A stretch of 64,000 bases of DNA from Methanomassiliicoccaceae archaeon UBA370 (GTDB taxonomy: Archaea > Thermoplasmatota > Thermoplasmata > Methanomassiliicoccales > Methanomethylophilaceae): the NCBI GenBank assembly GCA_002505345.1, contig DAUY01000013.1, positions 62,001 through 126,000 of the forward strand, in the 5' to 3' direction. The position numbers and the translations under genes are program-made. Below are positions 62,485-64,000 of this stretch, in pieces (the stretch's first letter is position 1; every line of letters starts with the position of its first letter). Below the pieces are notes generated by a model. That model worked only from the letters and a program-made list of their open reading frames with translations. It made no database searches and was not told the origin of the DNA.

Positions 62485-62761
62485 CCTCCCCTTCCTTTTT
62501 AATCTTCCTGCCGTAACGGAAAATCATCGTCATCAATGCGATGTTGAGGGCCACGGAGACCCCGTTCCAGAGGACTATCGGAAGGTCCCGTAGGAATACG
62601 CCGTAGGCGAACCAGAGCCCCATGCCCACCGTGAGGAGCGCGGGCATGAAAAGGGAGACGTCCACCATCCGGCCGCTGCGGTGCCCCTTGATCAACTGTG
62701 GCACGTACCCCATAGTGGTTATCAGGCCTGCCACGAGCCCGATGACGGTTATCTGGTCCAT
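62474..62761 (-). CDS. SemiSWEET (PQ-loop) transporter
   Basis: 95 residues, three helices, with LITTMGYVPQLIKGHRSGRMVDVS (the PQ motif) and LPIVLWNGVSVALNIALM. SemiSWEETs dimerise to move sugars by facilitated diffusion. Its 3' end overlaps the QueG-like gene by 11 nt on the opposite strand. Confidence 0.9.
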   Translation of the reverse strand: MDQITVIGLVAGLITTMGYVPQLIKGHRSGRMVDVSLFMPALLTVGMGLWFAYGVFLRDLPIVLWNGVSVALNIALMTMIFRYGRKIKKEGEVTR

Positions 62762-62798
62762 GGACCTGCACCACGGTCCCCTGTAATGATTATATGCT

Positions 62799-63737
62799 TC
62801 ACCGCTTGCACGACGCGCATTCGCGCAGACGGGCCGAGAGGTCCAGGCCCGTCATGTCCTCCGAAAGCTCCCAGACCCGGAAGGCCAATATGTCGCTCTT
62901 CCCTTTCCCGTGCGGACCTACCGGGACGGCACGGCCCTTGAACTCCATCCAACCGTCCGTTCCGTAGAGCCCTCCTCCCCGGACCTCCGGGTCCAGGGCC
63001 GCACGCAGCGCGGGCATGGCGCCCGCCTCCAGTCCGTGCATGAACGGCCTCAGCCATCTCCTCATCCTCTCCCTGTTCCTGTAGAGATCTGTATTTACAA
63101 GTCCGGGGTGGCATGCGACGCTCACCGGGGCGTCCATCCCCAGAGACCTCAGGCGCCTGTCCAGCTCACGGGAGAATAGCAGGGTGGCAAGTTTGCTCTG
63201 CTTGTACGCCCTCCAGGGGCTGTAAGACCTCTCGGAGTTTATGTCTTTGAAGTCCATCCTTCCCCCACGGTGCACGATGGACGTTTGGGTGACCACACGG
63301 GAGCCCGGCGTAGAGGTCAGGGCGGGCAGGAGATGGTACGTGAGGATGAAATGTCCCAGATGGTTGATCCCCCACTGCGATTCGAACCCTTTGACGGTCT
63401 TGAAGTAAGGTGGCGTCATGATGCCGGCATTGTTCACGAGCACGTCCAAGGCACCGTATTCTGAAATGTACCAGGCGGAGAATTCTTCGATGGATACAGG
63501 ATCGGCAAGGTCGAGAAAGCGTACCGAAGCATGGGCATCGGGCACAGAGGATACTATCTTTTCCGCCACCTTTTCAGCGCCTTCCGGGTTCCTGTCCGCA
63601 AGGACGACCGACGCTCCTTTGGCGCAGAGGGCTTCGGCGATGTACGCCCCCAGTCCCGATGCGGCGCCCGTGACGACGGCCCTCTTGCCGTCGACGCGGG
63701 GCACACTGTCATCGCGCCGATCCCATTTTTCTGCCAT
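62799..63737 (-). CDS. Short-chain dehydrogenase/reductase, retinol-dehydrogenase-like
   Basis: 312 residues. The NAD(P) motif is VVTGAASGLGAYIA, DRNPEG follows strand 2, and NNAGIM and the active-site set TQTSIVH / YKQSK are present (Ser, Tyr, Lys). Tail is Cys-containing (CASCKR). The closest look is to the WW-oxidoreductase/retinol dehydrogenase group, which is notable near a retinal protein, but the substrate cannot be read from sequence. Confidence 0.88.
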   Translation of the reverse strand: MAEKWDRRDDSVPRVDGKRAVVTGAASGLGAYIAEALCAKGASVVLADRNPEGAEKVAEKIVSSVPDAHASVRFLDLADPVSIEEFSAWYISEYGALDVLVNNAGIMTPPYFKTVKGFESQWGINHLGHFILTYHLLPALTSTPGSRVVTQTSIVHRGGRMDFKDINSERSYSPWRAYKQSKLATLLFSRELDRRLRSLGMDAPVSVACHPGLVNTDLYRNRERMRRWLRPFMHGLEAGAMPALRAALDPEVRGGGLYGTDGWMEFKGRAVPVGPHGKGKSDILAFRVWELSEDMTGLDLSARLRECASCKR

Positions 63738-63861
63738 ATGGGTTAAATGACGAAGGTCAAGATAACCGTTACCTTCGGAACGTCCGGACTAATGGGCGTC
63801 GATATCCTTTGCTGTAGGGAGATTGCATTAATGGAAACGCACGCGAGCGGCTACAGAGAGA

Positions 63862-64000
63862 TCAGTCTTCAGGAAAACAGCTGTATTCCGTAAATCCCAG
63901 GTCCTCGACGGAATGCGAATATAGGTCTTTAAATTTCGATATGGCCGAAAACCGGTTGTCGGCATCGATGAACGCAAGCACCTGGACGTTTTCGACCTCG
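63862..64000 (-). CDS. C-terminal end of an unidentified protein
   Basis: The reverse strand encodes 45 residues up to a TGA at 63862: VENVQVLAFIDADNRFSAIS, then KFKDLYSHSVEDLGFTEYSC and FPED. The start lies beyond the right edge. Family not recognised. Confidence 0.55.
   Translation of the reverse strand, partial: EVENVQVLAFIDADNRFSAISKFKDLYSHSVEDLGFTEYSCFPED

Overview
This window looks like chromosomal DNA of a methanogenic archaeon of the order Methanomassiliicoccales (Thermoplasmata). That is an inference from several signs: a group II chaperonin (thermosome), an Nre repair protein, TATA-box promoters set about 25 bases before start codons, many GTG/TTG starts, BspA-type leucine-rich surface proteins, a dockerin-tagged ABC binding protein, and near absence of TAG stop codons (only one gene, ppx, ends in TAG), as expected where UAG encodes pyrrolysine. 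No methanogenesis gene lies in the window, so the order is not proven.

Layout. 1-5.4 kb: an AddAB-like helicase/nuclease pair, running off the left edge. 5.4-11.3 kb: a small exonuclease-like protein, a zinc-ribbon membrane protein and thioesterase, exonuclease VII (xseA-xseB), an ATPase plus DUF4435/TOPRIM pair resembling the PARIS anti-phage system, and a TPR protein. 11.3-25.2 kb is mostly core: trkH-trkA, hisD-ppk-ppx, divergent larE/larB, an Nre repair protein, a radical SAM protein and the thermosome. 25.3-36.6 kb is accessory: two overlapping serine recombinases behind a perfect 16-bp palindrome, two related membrane proteins on either side of a decayed LRR gene, a DUF998 protein, a 915-residue repeat-built LRR surface protein, an AT-rich stretch with a duplicated 142-bp element, a secreted protein with a hydrophobic Gly-rich segment next to a small membrane protein, and an SLC13/ArsB-type transporter.

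36.8-40.3 kb holds the best candidate for an undescribed system: a CARF-like/winged-helix regulator facing a three-gene unit of NYN-type RNase, coiled-coil protein and YqaJ-type DNA nuclease, with three tandem 9-bp TATAACNNN repeats between them. 40.3-51.7 kb: msrAB fusion, speD-speE fusion, DoxX protein, an acyltransferase-like protein with an acyl-CoA ligase, an EncFtn-type ferritin, a uracil-DNA-glycosylase-like protein, and a MarR-controlled heterodimeric ABC exporter.

51.8-55.6 kb is an operon like the bacterial orp (orange protein) operons: DUF134 regulator, NifX-like protein, two ferredoxin-ParA ATPases, metallo-beta-lactamase, second NifX-like protein. 55.8-60.5 kb is a metal/cofactor uptake cluster (FmdE, ABC ATPase, dockerin-tagged binding protein, FecCD permease, methyltransferase). 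The right end has a heliorhodopsin, a QueG-like iron-sulfur protein, a SemiSWEET, a short-chain dehydrogenase and the end of one more gene. No tRNA, rRNA or CRISPR array was recognised.
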